Assembly: GCA_039545355.1 (NCBI GenBank)
Contig: BCJJ01000018.1
Span: 434,001-498,000, forward strand
Direction: 5' to 3'
Source: Trichosporon coremiiforme
Lineage: Eukaryota; Basidiomycota; Tremellomycetes; Trichosporonales; Trichosporonaceae
DNA: 64,000 nucleotides
Shown: positions 44,902-56,587 of the stretch, piece after piece
Numbering within the stretch: the stretch's first letter is position 1
Layout: the number at the start of each line of letters is the position of its first letter
Translations under genes and position numbers: made by a program
The notes under the pieces: model-generated
Databases searched by the model: none
Seen by the model: only the letters and a program-made list of their open reading frames with translations
Told to the model about the DNA's origin: nothing

Positions 44902-47900
44902 AATAGTGCCACAAGCTTGACCCAGACGTATCTTGTTATCCATGTATCAATGCACGCTTCATCCGATGCCAGGCGCGGCAGAACACGCTACGCATGGGCT
45001 TGTCAGTGAAGGTCAGTAAAGCGTGAGATGAACCGCGGGAGGGGTGGCGCCGCTGGCTGAGACAGTTAAGAGCGACGATCCTCTGTTCTGAATTGAAAAG
45101 CGCCCATCGTCCCGGGCCAAGAGGGACGTAGGATGCCAGTGACAGCCTTTGGAATCACCAAGTCAGTGTTGTTCGGGCACAGCAGAGCCGGGCGGGCAAT
45201 GACGCCGCGGCTCTGAGTCACTCAGGTCAGCCAGTCAGTCACTGTGCGCCTGATCGGAGCAAGGGCTCGAGGGTGTGTAGCGGATATATGAACCGTCCCT
45301 CAACGCCACCCAGGTCCAAGTCAGGGCGGGAGGATCAGCGTCGAGGCGTATGCGGGGTCGGTCAGATAGCACAAAAGTTGAGACCTCGACCATACGTGGC
45401 CCTACGCGACAGTAGTGGCCGCGCTCTTGCCGCGCCTGACGTACGCGCCGAGGTCTCGTCGATTGACGCAGTGGCCCCGCCGCGTACGTACTGCGCGTTG
45501 GGCGGAGAGCCAAGCGGGCTTGCAGGGGTGCCGAGGACGGGTCGTATGTAGGGGCTCGCTGAGTTCGTGGAAGGTTATAACCCCGGCGGGGTGCGACGCC
45601 CATTTCGAGACATAGAGACGTACGACTGCGTCTGTCGTCTGTCGCCAGCCGCTGCGCCTGATGCCGCTCAGGTGCCATGCGCCATAGAGTACATCTGCGT
45701 TCAGCATGGGCTGACAGCGGTGAGTCGCTTTACGTGGAGGGTGACGACCTTTGTCTAGGGTGAGGTGGGTCTGTCAGCCTGATGTCTTGCGCATGTGTTT
45801 GGGTTGGGGTGTACGACAGCCAGTGTGTTGAGAAGAGGGGTGTCGGAGGTGATCACAGATGGTGCAACAAGGTGACAAGTCCAACGAACAAGACATTGGT
45901 AAAGGGTAGGATGCACTTTGTGTTTCTGGGCCCACACATCTCGTTATGGCTACAGAGCATGAAGCTAAGCTTCACGCTCTACGACAAATGACCGCGTATG
46001 AGTGATCGTAACTCAACGTTGAACTCTAGCTGACGCAATGGGTGCACACTGATGCAGAGAAAGCTGCCTTTCGGTGAACGTTACTGGCGAGTGTGCCGCA
46101 TCAGAGGTGGAAATAGTGCATGAACAGAGTTCATTATGCGCGATTACAGTGGTGTACGCACGCTATTACGCACTCTCATACGCAAGCTTATGATCGAAGT
46201 TTGGGTGGGCAGGGCACCGCCCAGGTGTGACCGTCTGTCACGTCGCTGCTGACCAACCTCCGTGCTCGCCTCTCGGGCATGATGGCTGAGGGCGACATGG
46301 AGCCCACAGGGAGAGTCTGCCGTGGGCAGTGGGACAGACAGCTCTTTGCACTCAGAAGTCCATTGGAATGCGAATCTGTCTAATTGACAGGGAGCAGGGC
46401 AATTTAGAAGGAGTCGTACTAGTGTCCCTTTCGCCACTCACGTCGAGGACGTGAGTAGGTTGTCTGTGCGTACAGCGAAATGCCTACTGACGAGGCAACG
46501 TGGTATGCATGTCCGTCAATAGCGAAGCTCGAGGGCTGGGAACTGGGTGTTTGGACCCGGCGAGGTGAGGCCGAGGGAGCGCAAACACCAGAGCAAACGT
46601 GCTCAACGAGCGCCGGACGCCCAGAGCGACCCACTCCTTGCTCCCTGCTGGACGTGCGCACTCGGTATTCGGCAGCAAAGCGCTGCACACTCCCTCTGCA
46701 CAACCCAGGGCGCATGCGCCGTCCCACTCTTCCGTGCTCACTCATGGTTTCGCCAACAAGAAGGTTGATGTCCGAAGCCCCGCAAGCCCGATGGTCTATG
46801 CCCGCCCACCTGGCCAGTCGGGGCGGTGTCCGTCGCCGCCAGTAGGTCTCCTTCGGCTGAACCCAAGTGTCAGGTCCGCGTGCCACAGCCTTAAAAAGGT
46901 TATGCCTGACAAGCAACGGCGTTGGAATCGGCTCTTAGCTTTACAAACTCGGCCATGGCAAGTTAATGTCAACGTTTCCGCCGTAGACTGAGCGGCTGGC
47001 GGATGTACGATGTCATCTAGTGCAAGGAAGAACTGCTTCACCTTCTTGCTCGTTACGAGCTCAACTGTCGTGGACGACGGAAGGGTGGAAGGAAGTAGTG
47101 ACACACGCGGCGCGGGTTCCGACGCTTAACGAAACACTCCGAGGGGGCGGAGAGGGCCGTCCGATCCTTGCGGCGCTGAAGCTCTAGTTCCTGTACTGGT
47201 TCCACCCCGCGAAAGCTGTTAGGTCGCTATGGTAGTTGACGGCAGCTTCGGCAGCTTGATGTAAAGGCGAGCAGAGCTCAGGTAGCAATACCCCAAGCCG
47301 CGCTGCAGTGCAGACGAGAACGAAAGCCGGTGATCGACGATGGCGCCCGGAGGGAAGTCGCTCGCGAGCATGTCAGCGGGTCGTGGGCAGGCGCATGTCA
47401 GAATCCGTTCGTCTCAACCCAAGCCTGGATCAGGCTAGCCATCGGTGAAGGGGGACTCGCCATCACGTTTCAATGAATGCAGGACTTTTCCCCGCGAAGG
47501 GCCGTGCGCTGGGTTCTCGCACTATGGACGTGCGCTGACACACGACACACACACCCTACGCTAGCGAGCTGATGCTGCGTCCAGAATGGCCGCGCAGCAG
47601 AAACGCTGACACTAGCGTCGGACGCTGTCTGCAAGGTCTGCGAGGATGTTTCATGGGCGGCTATTCGAACCAGGGACGGCGGGGCGCTGGATGTTTCACC
47701 ATATTCCCGAGCGTCCAAGGATCCTGCCGTCTTTTGTTCCGACATCCGACTGTCCCTCTGCTGTACGTCGACCGTACGACACTTTGACATGGGGACCTGG
47801 CCGACTCGTGCACCACGCCGAATGGGTGCGCAAGCGTAGTATGAGATCTACCTGACCGAACAGATGAAGCGACACTACCCCATCGCTTGCCTGGTCATCC

Positions 47901-50900
47901 TGAGTAAGATACCCACTCTTCTGCAAAGAGCATGATGCCCTAATCACTGTGGGCCAGGTATCACCGTCGGTGCACAGACAGAAGATCGACGTCGTGAGAC
48001 TGACTAGCGGACTACTGAGGCAACTTAACACTGGAGTACCTGAGACAGTCCCTCTCTATTGAACATTCATCAGTCTGTTGTGGACTTGCTATCCATGCCA
48101 GCTGTCGGCCAGGCCCACTGAACATGAAACTGGAAGCACGTGAAACGCAGCGCAAATGCCTCTTTGGACGGTGTGAAACACTGCATGGTTCCGTCCTCCC
48201 CCACTGATACTCAGACCGCGAGAACAGTGCATGCCCATTGTGCGCCCACTCTTGCGGCAATCCTGATGCTCAAGGTGAGGGTTCGTCCGACGTAGGTTGG
48301 GCTGTCGTAGGTTGGTCAGATTCGCAAAGGTACGACGGGGGTAGCCTTCGCATTGTCGAGCTCGTGAGCCTGTCGTTCGCTTCGACGCGCAACATTTCAT
48401 CCTTTCAGTTTGCTCAATGTGCTGAGTCAAGACTCAGTTGCAGCATGTTGCAAGACATTGAGTGAGAGTATTTCGGGCGATCAAGACAGATAGTAAGTTG
48501 ATAATGAAACATATAAGCAAGACCGTGACAGTGGCCTAATGGACGTGCACACGCCCCACAATTCGCTTAGTACCGCGCTAGCGGCCGCCAAGCATGTCTC
48601 GGCACAATGGGCATTGCGAATTAGCTTTTGGAATCGATTCTAAACTTGGGGTGTGTTGCGCAATATGTCGCAGTGCTCGCCGCAGTTCTAACTGTTGATC
48701 AGAGGTCGAACTGATCGTGAACCTCAATCTCGTCAAACGAGGCCATCCATTGCCTGGTCGTACGTCGAGTGGACGTAATTGAGACAAAGTTGAGGTCTCG
48801 CACAAGAGGCACAGTGGCACGTTCGGCACCATGCGGCCGTCTGATCGTGTAAGAGCAAGAAGAGAAGAAACTAAGGGGCTCGCGGGCGGGGGTCTGGACA
48901 TTCAATTTAGAGCTGCCGATTAAACTCTGTCAACCAAAACCGTAACGCTGCCTTGAGTTCACCAAGGATCCTGAGCCCCCCAACGGACACGACGAGCTCG
49001 CTACATCTTCCGCAGTGCGCAGCGTTCATTGATGAGACGCTTGACGTGGTCGATAAGTGGTTCTTCACGGGCACATTAGCTCCCCCGTCGCGTGCTGTCG
49101 ACCTCTTTCACGGACGCCATTCTCCCTTGCAGTAACGGTGCCGTTACGTCTAGGCACCACCTGTCTGGGCTGCTGCCGAAGGTCGCGCGCTTGTAGCATC
49201 ACATGCGGTGGCTTCGTTGCCTCTACGTCGCCACTGATGGACTGTGCCGCCGTATGCACCTCGTTGCAGTCCTCGAATCGAGCAACCCGAACCTCACCTC
49301 CCGGGGGTTCGGATCGGATGCTGCCTGTGCCTGCACTCACCCGCACGGAAACGAGTTGAATTGTGATGTACGAAGCTGCCATGCGCACCCCGCAAAGGGT
49401 ACTAACTCGAATCCGAAGCCAAAGTTCCTGCAAGTTCCCATGAACCTTGTTCGCCTACCGCTCTTGAGAACGTGTAGCGTTTGGTCTGGGGCATCTGGGG
49501 AAGGCATTCAGCTCTGACGACAGATCAGTCGAAGTTCGGTCTCGAAGGGCCTCGCGGAAGGAAGAGAACGCGGGTGCCCCAATCCTTATCGAGCTTGGCA
49601 CCCGCGAAGCTTCTAAAGCTCCTTTGCTTCGAGTGAATCACGAGACCGCGGACTGAGTAGTCGGACTTGTTGTTCGTTGCAGAATCCAATTGACTTGCCG
49701 CGCTCGCCGCTGTTGTTTTGTTTTGGACCGCCCACTACTGCTTCTTGTTCGGGTGCAATTGTATCGCAACGAGCGATCAAGCTCCGATCAACCTGCTCCA
49801 ACGGTGCAGTTGGTCTCCAGGCCCGCGGCCGCTGGTAAATGAGCGATGTCAGTAGGCACGAACCGATACCGAGCACGTCCAGAGCGGCAAACATCGCCAG
49901 GTCCGTCTCTCATGCTCCCAGGAGGCATGATGGCACTCGTGCCAGGCCCGGGCTAGGTACGAGGTCCGGCGGGCTGCATGGTATAGCCTCAAGCGGTGTC
50001 GTGCCAGGCGGTTGTCTAGACCGCTGTGCCAGGCGTGCCAGACATGCCAAGGCCCGCATGCCCCGAGGACCTCTAGGCCCCAGGTCCCTCATGTCTACGG
50101 TCCATCGAAAATCAGCCCAGGACGGTGGAACCGGCACGCCTCTGTACGAGATGTACGAGAGCGTACGAGAGGGGGTGCAGCTGGTCAAACTCTAATTCTC
50201 TGTAGTGCTCCCCAGTTTTCTAGCACCGAGCGGAGCGGGAGGTCCTGAAAAGTAGTGCGCAGAGGAGTGCGCAGCTCTGAGCGTGCATGCGGCGTTCTTT
50301 CGGCGGCATCGAACGTCAAGAGAGCAGCGGCCCGGTGTCATTGTCTTCGAAGCGTGGAAAGGGTATTCTAGCTCAGGAGTTGACTTTGCACGAGGTCTCA
50401 CGAGAGCAGGATAGCGAAAATCACGGTAAGGTTCCTTCACCCTTCAACCCCCCTAACCTGCCCATCCACGCTATGGGCAGAACCAGAAGAGCAAATGAAG
50501 GCTCTGCCCCGGGGCTTCTTCAGCTCACAGGTACTTCCACACTCGATGGAAAACCCAACACCCGCCGTCCCTATCCCTGTGTTTGGTCCTGGCCTTCCCC
50601 AGTTCTTTTCACAATGGTGTACTTCAGGCCCAGAGGCGACGATTGATTTGGGTTTGCGTCCCAGAAGTACCCTTAACCTGCGACCTGGTTTGTATGGGCC
50701 GCACAGCACGCTAGCCGTCCCTCGCACGACGACGTACTACACCACCTGTGCTCCCGCGCGCTTGCCGTCCGCCGCGAGTGCCGCTTTTCCCTTTCCTTGC
50801 AGAAGACGGGCTTGTGACCTGCATGCCGACTCTTCGGAGCTTTCGACCGCGGGGGAATTGGGCACGTTTGGAACCTGGCATGTACGGCAGGAAAAGAACG

Positions 50901-53900
50901 CAGGGGACAGCGGGGTACTCGTGCACCTGGGCAGCTGTCACTCAGCTATCACCTCTGGCCAACGTGTGCGACCCCGTGCAGACCGGCAAACCGGAATGAA
51001 CGTTACTTATGTCTGGCCGGCTTAAGGTTGTTCAGTTTTGGCCTCGCGCATACCCGCACTGCACTGACCGAAACTTGTCTCCGCGTGCCTCGGGCCGCAT
51101 GTCCCCAGAGACATCATGAACATGGCCGGGGCAGTTTGGGGTAGCGGTCGGGGCGTGTCTAGGAGCCAGCCGGCGGGAAGCCAAGACAGCCGCCAGTGCC
51201 TCGCGAGCTGGTCGGTTCTCGAGGTGACATTTGAGCCGCTGCACCGCTGGCGAAGGGTACAAGACAGCACGGATCGAGAAACGCAGACATTCATTTCCGA
51301 CCCGATCAGAGTTCGAATCGATGCGTTCAGAATGACCATTAGGCGCTTGTCTCTACACGCCAAAGCAGAGAGCGGCGCCGCCCGCAGGTCCGTCGATGAG
51401 GGTAGCATAAGAGGATGCTTAAGGTACAGGTACGCCAGGTCGGCAACCATGGCTGCCCTCATTGTCCCGGTGAGAGGCTTTCCAGGACCGGGGCAGGCAA
51501 GGCACAAGGAACGGGACCGGATGGAGGTATTGACGATCTTAGATCAATTCACCTATTCACTCCGTGCCCATTGTGCCGAGCGGCTACCCAGATTACTGCA
51601 CGGCCACCGACAACTGTTCAGGCTGCATCTCATGCCGTCGGGATAGATCCAATTGCATCATTGAATGTCTATGCCGAGATGTGCGAAGTCATGATCCTGC
51701 TGGCGGATGTCCAGGTGCGAGGCTACGAGATCACTAGTCGATCCTGAGCTCGGACGCAACATGCTTCTCGCACTCGGGCTAGAGGATCTGCCAAATGATT
51801 TGCGTTAGTTGCCTTACGAGATTGGGGGCATATTCTGTGCGTTAGCTGGAATCGCACTTCCCCCATCTGTGCGGGCAGTGCCAACGTAAGACGGAGAGAT
51901 GTGGACGTTGGAGTCGGCGGACGTGCGTTTCAACGTCTAGCCAGCTGTGCGCGCAGCAACAACGTTCGTTGCACTCGAGATCAGCTGAGGTGCTTCCGGA
52001 TGAAATGTTCTGCCAGAGCTCCCCGTGTACTGCGCGGACATGTTTCGCCGAGGATACGACGCACTACAACTCGGAGACCTACTGACCAAACTTAAATTTT
52101 CGGGTTTCATTACGCACTCCCTTTACCGCACTGGTCGTGCGTGCTGCGAACGCGGCGACGTCTGCGCTTGTGAATTACAAGGACGCTTTGTCTCAGTCTC
52201 ACCGCAAGCCGTCCGTAGTGGTTTCTCACCGGGGGACAGGTTGCGCATGCAGCTGGCCAACGACTGGAGAGGATCTTGCTGCGCATCCGCCGACCGGGCA
52301 AGAATCCAGGACAGGGCAGATCTGAGACTGCATGACGCGCTTGGCATTGGGCAAAGTGACAGCATGTGGCGCGAAGTTTCCAAACTGGTCAGCGTATTCA
52401 AACCGGCCTGGGATCCAGCGATCCTGCGAGGCTTGGGAACACCCCAGCACTTCGCACCAGAGATCTGCAGGGCTGTAAAGGTTGAAGGGGGAACTCCATG
52501 GCTGCACTGCTGTCCTGTTTCCTGCGAAGGGAGTCACTCAGGGGTTGTCACCGCGACACGTTCTCACCGCGACTCGCCTCAACCCTATCAATGCCGTTCC
52601 AGAGTTGCACCTGCTATCAGCTGTACACGTTGTGGAGCATTTACAGCAAGTTTCAGTGCGCCAGCCAAGGCAGGTGGTATCTCTCGCCCCTGTTGCCTGC
52701 CTCGCCGCACGTTGCATAGCACTGCGTAATGCTTTCCTCAACGACTTCCTGCGCTAGCTCCCGATCGGACTAGCTTCTGACGACCTGACAGCCCATTTGT
52801 TTCCACAGTTCGGACTGATGCTTCCGAAGCCTATCCGCAGAGCCTCTGCGCTAGAAGATGCAGAACTTAGCGGAAGAATGCCCTTTAGGCTCAGTGTTTG
52901 CATGGTACATAATCTTAACAAATCAACAGACCAGACCGGCGACCCAAACTTTCTCTTTCCGACCGTTCACACTGCAGAGCTGTGTTAGGTCCTCAACATT
53001 ACATTGCAAACGCGAACAACGCGACTCGGTCAGGCTTGAATCTGACTGGTCCTCAGAGTTCGACCTCACCTGAAGTCCTACAGCCACCGACGAACCGCGC
53101 AAGCCTGGCGAGCGACCCCTCAACGCGATTGTCTCCCTGCGTGTCTCCTATGGCGTTCGTGTCTAGATAGCCGACACGGTCAGCATCACCGTAGGTACCG
53201 CAGCCCTTCTCGGCAGTTGTGCTCGCTACATGTGTTGCGTGCATAGCCCGTAAGGCTTTTGTTCGTGGTGCTGACCGCTGGTCGATGCAGTTCTCAGCAA
53301 GAGGCATACGTACGTCTACCCATCTGAGAGACCAGTGTTCGGTTGGTAGCGTGACTGCCCTTCCTACCCTCCGATCAGCTCATTGTCGTTCCTTCGATCT
53401 TTCAATCGCGTCGCAACCCGAGCATACCACCTTTGGCTTGGCCGTACCTTGCGACGTAGGACCACGAGGTACACAGTAACATCGACATTACCTACGGTCA
53501 GAGACGCCAAAACACACAAACACAAACCGGCCCTGTGTGATCTCCCGAGTCACTACTTTGTCCGGCTGAAACCATTGACCACCTGTATCTGGCGTGCTGG
53601 TGAGACTGTTTATTCTCCTGGTCACCTTCTTTGTGCGCCCCCCGCCGGTCTCAAGTCTCCGATCGCGCTCATCGACTCCCAGCCCCGTGACGCACGGCAC
53701 ACGGCACGGACAGCTCCATCTCCGACGTGCGCGGCAAGACGTCACGGCGATCACCAGCACCAGAAAGCATTCGCCGCTGCCCGGTCGGACAACACGGCTG
53801 TGCTTCTTGACTCACGGCTGACGGGAATTCGTTCATTGCATTCATGATTCAGTGCGGTCAGAGACATTCCGTCGCCACCGTATAATTGTCGGACCCGCCA

Positions 53901-55747
53901 GCCTCGCCTTCCCGCCCGCCGATTATTACTATCATTGTTCCACTTTCCAGCCTGCGGCGAACCGCCAGACAGACGCGCCGGTGGCAACTCATTAACAAGT
54001 GGAGGTTCCCTTCCCCGCCCAACTTTCCACTCGGACTTCGCATCCGCGAACCAAGTCGAACGCACCAAAGGTCGCAGCACCTTTTCATCTCGCGCTCGTC
54101 CTTGACCCTTCCTTTTCGCTCTACAGCTTCCCGACGCGACGCGACGCGGCGCACAGCAGTACGCCACCGACTCCCCAAGCTCGGCGCAACAAACCAGCGA
54201 ACCAGCATTCCTTGCTCCCCAGACGCACAGACCACCTGTGTGTCTCCCTCACGCAACCTGCAAATTGGTTGCAAGCCGTGCGGCCGCGCAACGCGCAGCT
54301 GTGAGGGTAGCAGGGAACGCGTCAAGGATCGAGGATCGAGGCGCGAAGGGTCAGTCAGTACCCAGCGGCGCTGTCTCGGGTGCATTGCGGTTTCTCAAGC
54401 TGTGAATAGAGCCAGGATCAGAGCCGCCCCCACACCAGACCACCGATCACGCTCTGTCCGGTGCCCGACGGCCGATACCTAGACATACCTACCGCTCGCA
54501 TACTTGTCAGGATTGACGGTACGCGCTGAGGATTGAATATTGAGGATTCCAACGCCAGGCTGACCGCGGTGCAGCCCGTGAATCCAATATCCCAAGCCCC
54601 CGGTACCCGCCGGTACTTTTGTCAGGGCACAAGGCTAGGTGAGTTCCACAAGTCTCGGTCCGAGAGTCAGTATTAGAGCTGACATGGATTTCGTATTACA
54701 ACTGTTCGGTGCACCGGTCAATCATCGATTCTGCCCGTCCTTGCCTATGCTGCTGTACGTCTCCCCTTGTTGCCGTGCTTTGTCGCATGCCTGGTTAATG
54801 GACGTGCTGGGTCTAACTGGGTTATGGTAACCTCGGGGTGGGCCCTTTGGCTTGGTTCTCGTGCCGTTGCTCTGTTCTTCTCTGCGTGACTGCCTGGCAT
54901 ACCTGGCCCGTGGCCGTTTCTGGACGCACACACTCCTCACCCTGGGATCAATATCTCCCTTGCGCCCTGCTTCCCTGCACCCTGCCCGCCCTGGCCCCCT
55001 GTGTCCCTGGTCCCCTGGATACCCTGCAACCCTGACTGCCCGTCCCTCGTTCGTCCTACCTTACGTTGACCCTCCCTCCCCTTCCTCCCCTTGTGCCCCT
55101 CCCAATTCTCGATTCCTCGATTCCTCGATTCCCTCGCCGTCCCAACTCTGTTCTCGATTCTCGACTTTCGGCCATCCTCCCTCCCTCCCTGCGCCTGTCA
55201 TCTCTCCTCGTCTGCCCTGCGGTCCCTTGCCCCCTCCTCTTCGACCTCATACTCGGCACTGGCACCTCTCCCACACAACCTTAACATATACTCCAACACC
55301 TGGCACCTCTGACCCATCATCATCCCCTCAATATCCTTCGATCCTTCACGCGTCGACTGTCCACCCACCCGGCACCCAGCAGCCTGCAGCCTGGCCACCG
55401 ACACCGACACCTTACCTCAATTCGACCCCGACTTGACCGTTGTCATCACCACTTCTCCTTCATCCCTCGCCATTACTCATATTACTCATATTCACATCGA
55501 TCATCGGTACTAGCACGCCCGCGACCCAGCAACTGTCGGACGGTCACAAAACCCCCATCAGCCCCTCCTCCCCCCCTTGCCCTAGCGACTCACTTAAAGC
55601 CCCCTTTCGTTATTCCGCCCCTTTGTTCCCCTATTCAACTGAAAACCTATCCGCACGCTAGACGGCAGTGCTAGGAACTGGAGTTGGAAGTGCTAACCAC
55701 TACGCGTCCACTACGTCCACTGCACTGCGTCGAGTGCAGCAAAGACC
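44902..55747. other. 11-kb region without supportable genes
   Basis: No frame longer than about 235 residues occurs, and none reads like protein: repeated Cys/Trp/Arg without hydrophobic cores and no recognised motif. GTRAGT donors are scarce (I noticed only about four, near 45723, 46447, 48491 and 54638), whereas flanking genes have one every few hundred bases, so a hidden many-exon gene is unlikely. Base composition is somewhat less GC-rich than the genes and not AT-rich. No long direct or inverted repeats, LTR ends, reverse transcriptase or transposase fragments were recognised by eye. Candidate explanations are a centromere core, a decayed element, noncoding transcripts, or a long control region for the gene at 56588. 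Confidence 0.6.
54840..55640 (+). promoter_or_regulatory. Pyrimidine-rich tract with short tandem repeats
   Basis: The + strand is strongly C/T-biased for about 800 bases, with runs such as CCCTCCCC. It includes three near-copies of TCGATTCC at about 55108-55135 and a TTACTCATA doublet near 55475-55492. Such tracts mark promoters and leaders of basidiomycete genes, and this one faces the gene beginning at 55748 or 56588. Confidence 0.5.
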
Positions 55748-55853
55748 ATGGCGGCTGCCGTTGCTAGCGCAATGCATCCCTCGTCAAGCGCAGTCAACAT
55801 GGCGGGTCCCAGCAGGCTGAGCGGGCTCAGCGGTCACTCGCGCACCAGCTCAT
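55748..55853 (+). CDS. Possible upstream coding exon of the 56588 gene
   Basis: An ATG in excellent context (ACCATGGCG) opens 35 codons (MAAAVASAMHPSSSAVNMAG and on) ending at a perfect GTAAGT donor in phase 1. Acceptors at 56427 (CCTCAG) and near 56570 (GATCAG) both restore the downstream frame. If used, the intron would be about 570-720 bases, very long for this genome, and the product would be an N-terminally extended form of the protein starting at 56588. Confidence 0.4.
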
Positions 55854-56587
55854 GTAAGTACACCTTTTCCTTAGCTCGTGTCCCTGCACTTAGCTATTGT
55901 CTTGGGCGCAGGCGACGGACAGGCACATTGACCGTGCGTCTACTCTATTTGGGGCCATTAGCAAAGTCGCCTAAGGGCCTGATTCGAATGGCACGCAACG
56001 CATGGTGCATGCAGTAGACTGGCTTGGGTACTTGGGTAGAGGCGCGCGCCGGACGCGCCAGTCGAGCCAGCGTCAGCAAGAGACCGGAGAGGACGCATGT
56101 GTGCATGCAGCCAGCCGTGCCAGACACGGCGAGGCCACTGTAGTCTCGGCTCACTCCTGCACTCCTGGCCATCCACCCGCTTCCAGGCTCAGCCGTCCCT
56201 ACCCTTTCCTCCTGCCCCCTGCCGCCTCGCTACTTCCTCCTGCCTTCCCCTGCCTTCCTCCATCCCTCCTTCCCCTCCCTCCCACTCTAACCGACCTGCA
56301 TCCTGCAATCTGCGTCCCCTTCAAGTGCTTTGCTTGCAATCCCCCATCCCCACTCTTCTTCTCCATTGTTCTTCCACTCGTTCACACACGTTTTCTTGAG
56401 TATTTCTCTTGCTTACACGCCCTCAGACGACGATTGCCAGCCCATCCCCTGGACAGACGCGGCCGCTGCAGGCAGGACTCTCTCCCCGACCTGGCGCCAG
56501 GGCTCTTCCTATACCCACCACCCATCGCACACCTTGGCCTCGCTCGTCAGTGATCAGTCACGATCAGCATCGATTCTCTCCTTCACG

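Noticed and set aside
44497..44943. 148-codon open frame on the - strand
   Set aside because: It is the antisense of the last RecQ exons, which close the RecQ frame exactly.
47640..47700. TTCGAA-containing tRNA-like stretch
   Set aside because: No acceptor or anticodon stem could be paired around it.
51116..51646. 176-codon open frame, possible element remnant
   Set aside because: No reverse transcriptase, integrase or gag-like zinc knuckle; not distinguishable from chance.
52025..52729. 234-codon open frame in the gene desert
   Set aside because: Cys- and Arg-rich without a hydrophobic core, motif or splice signals; consistent with a chance frame.
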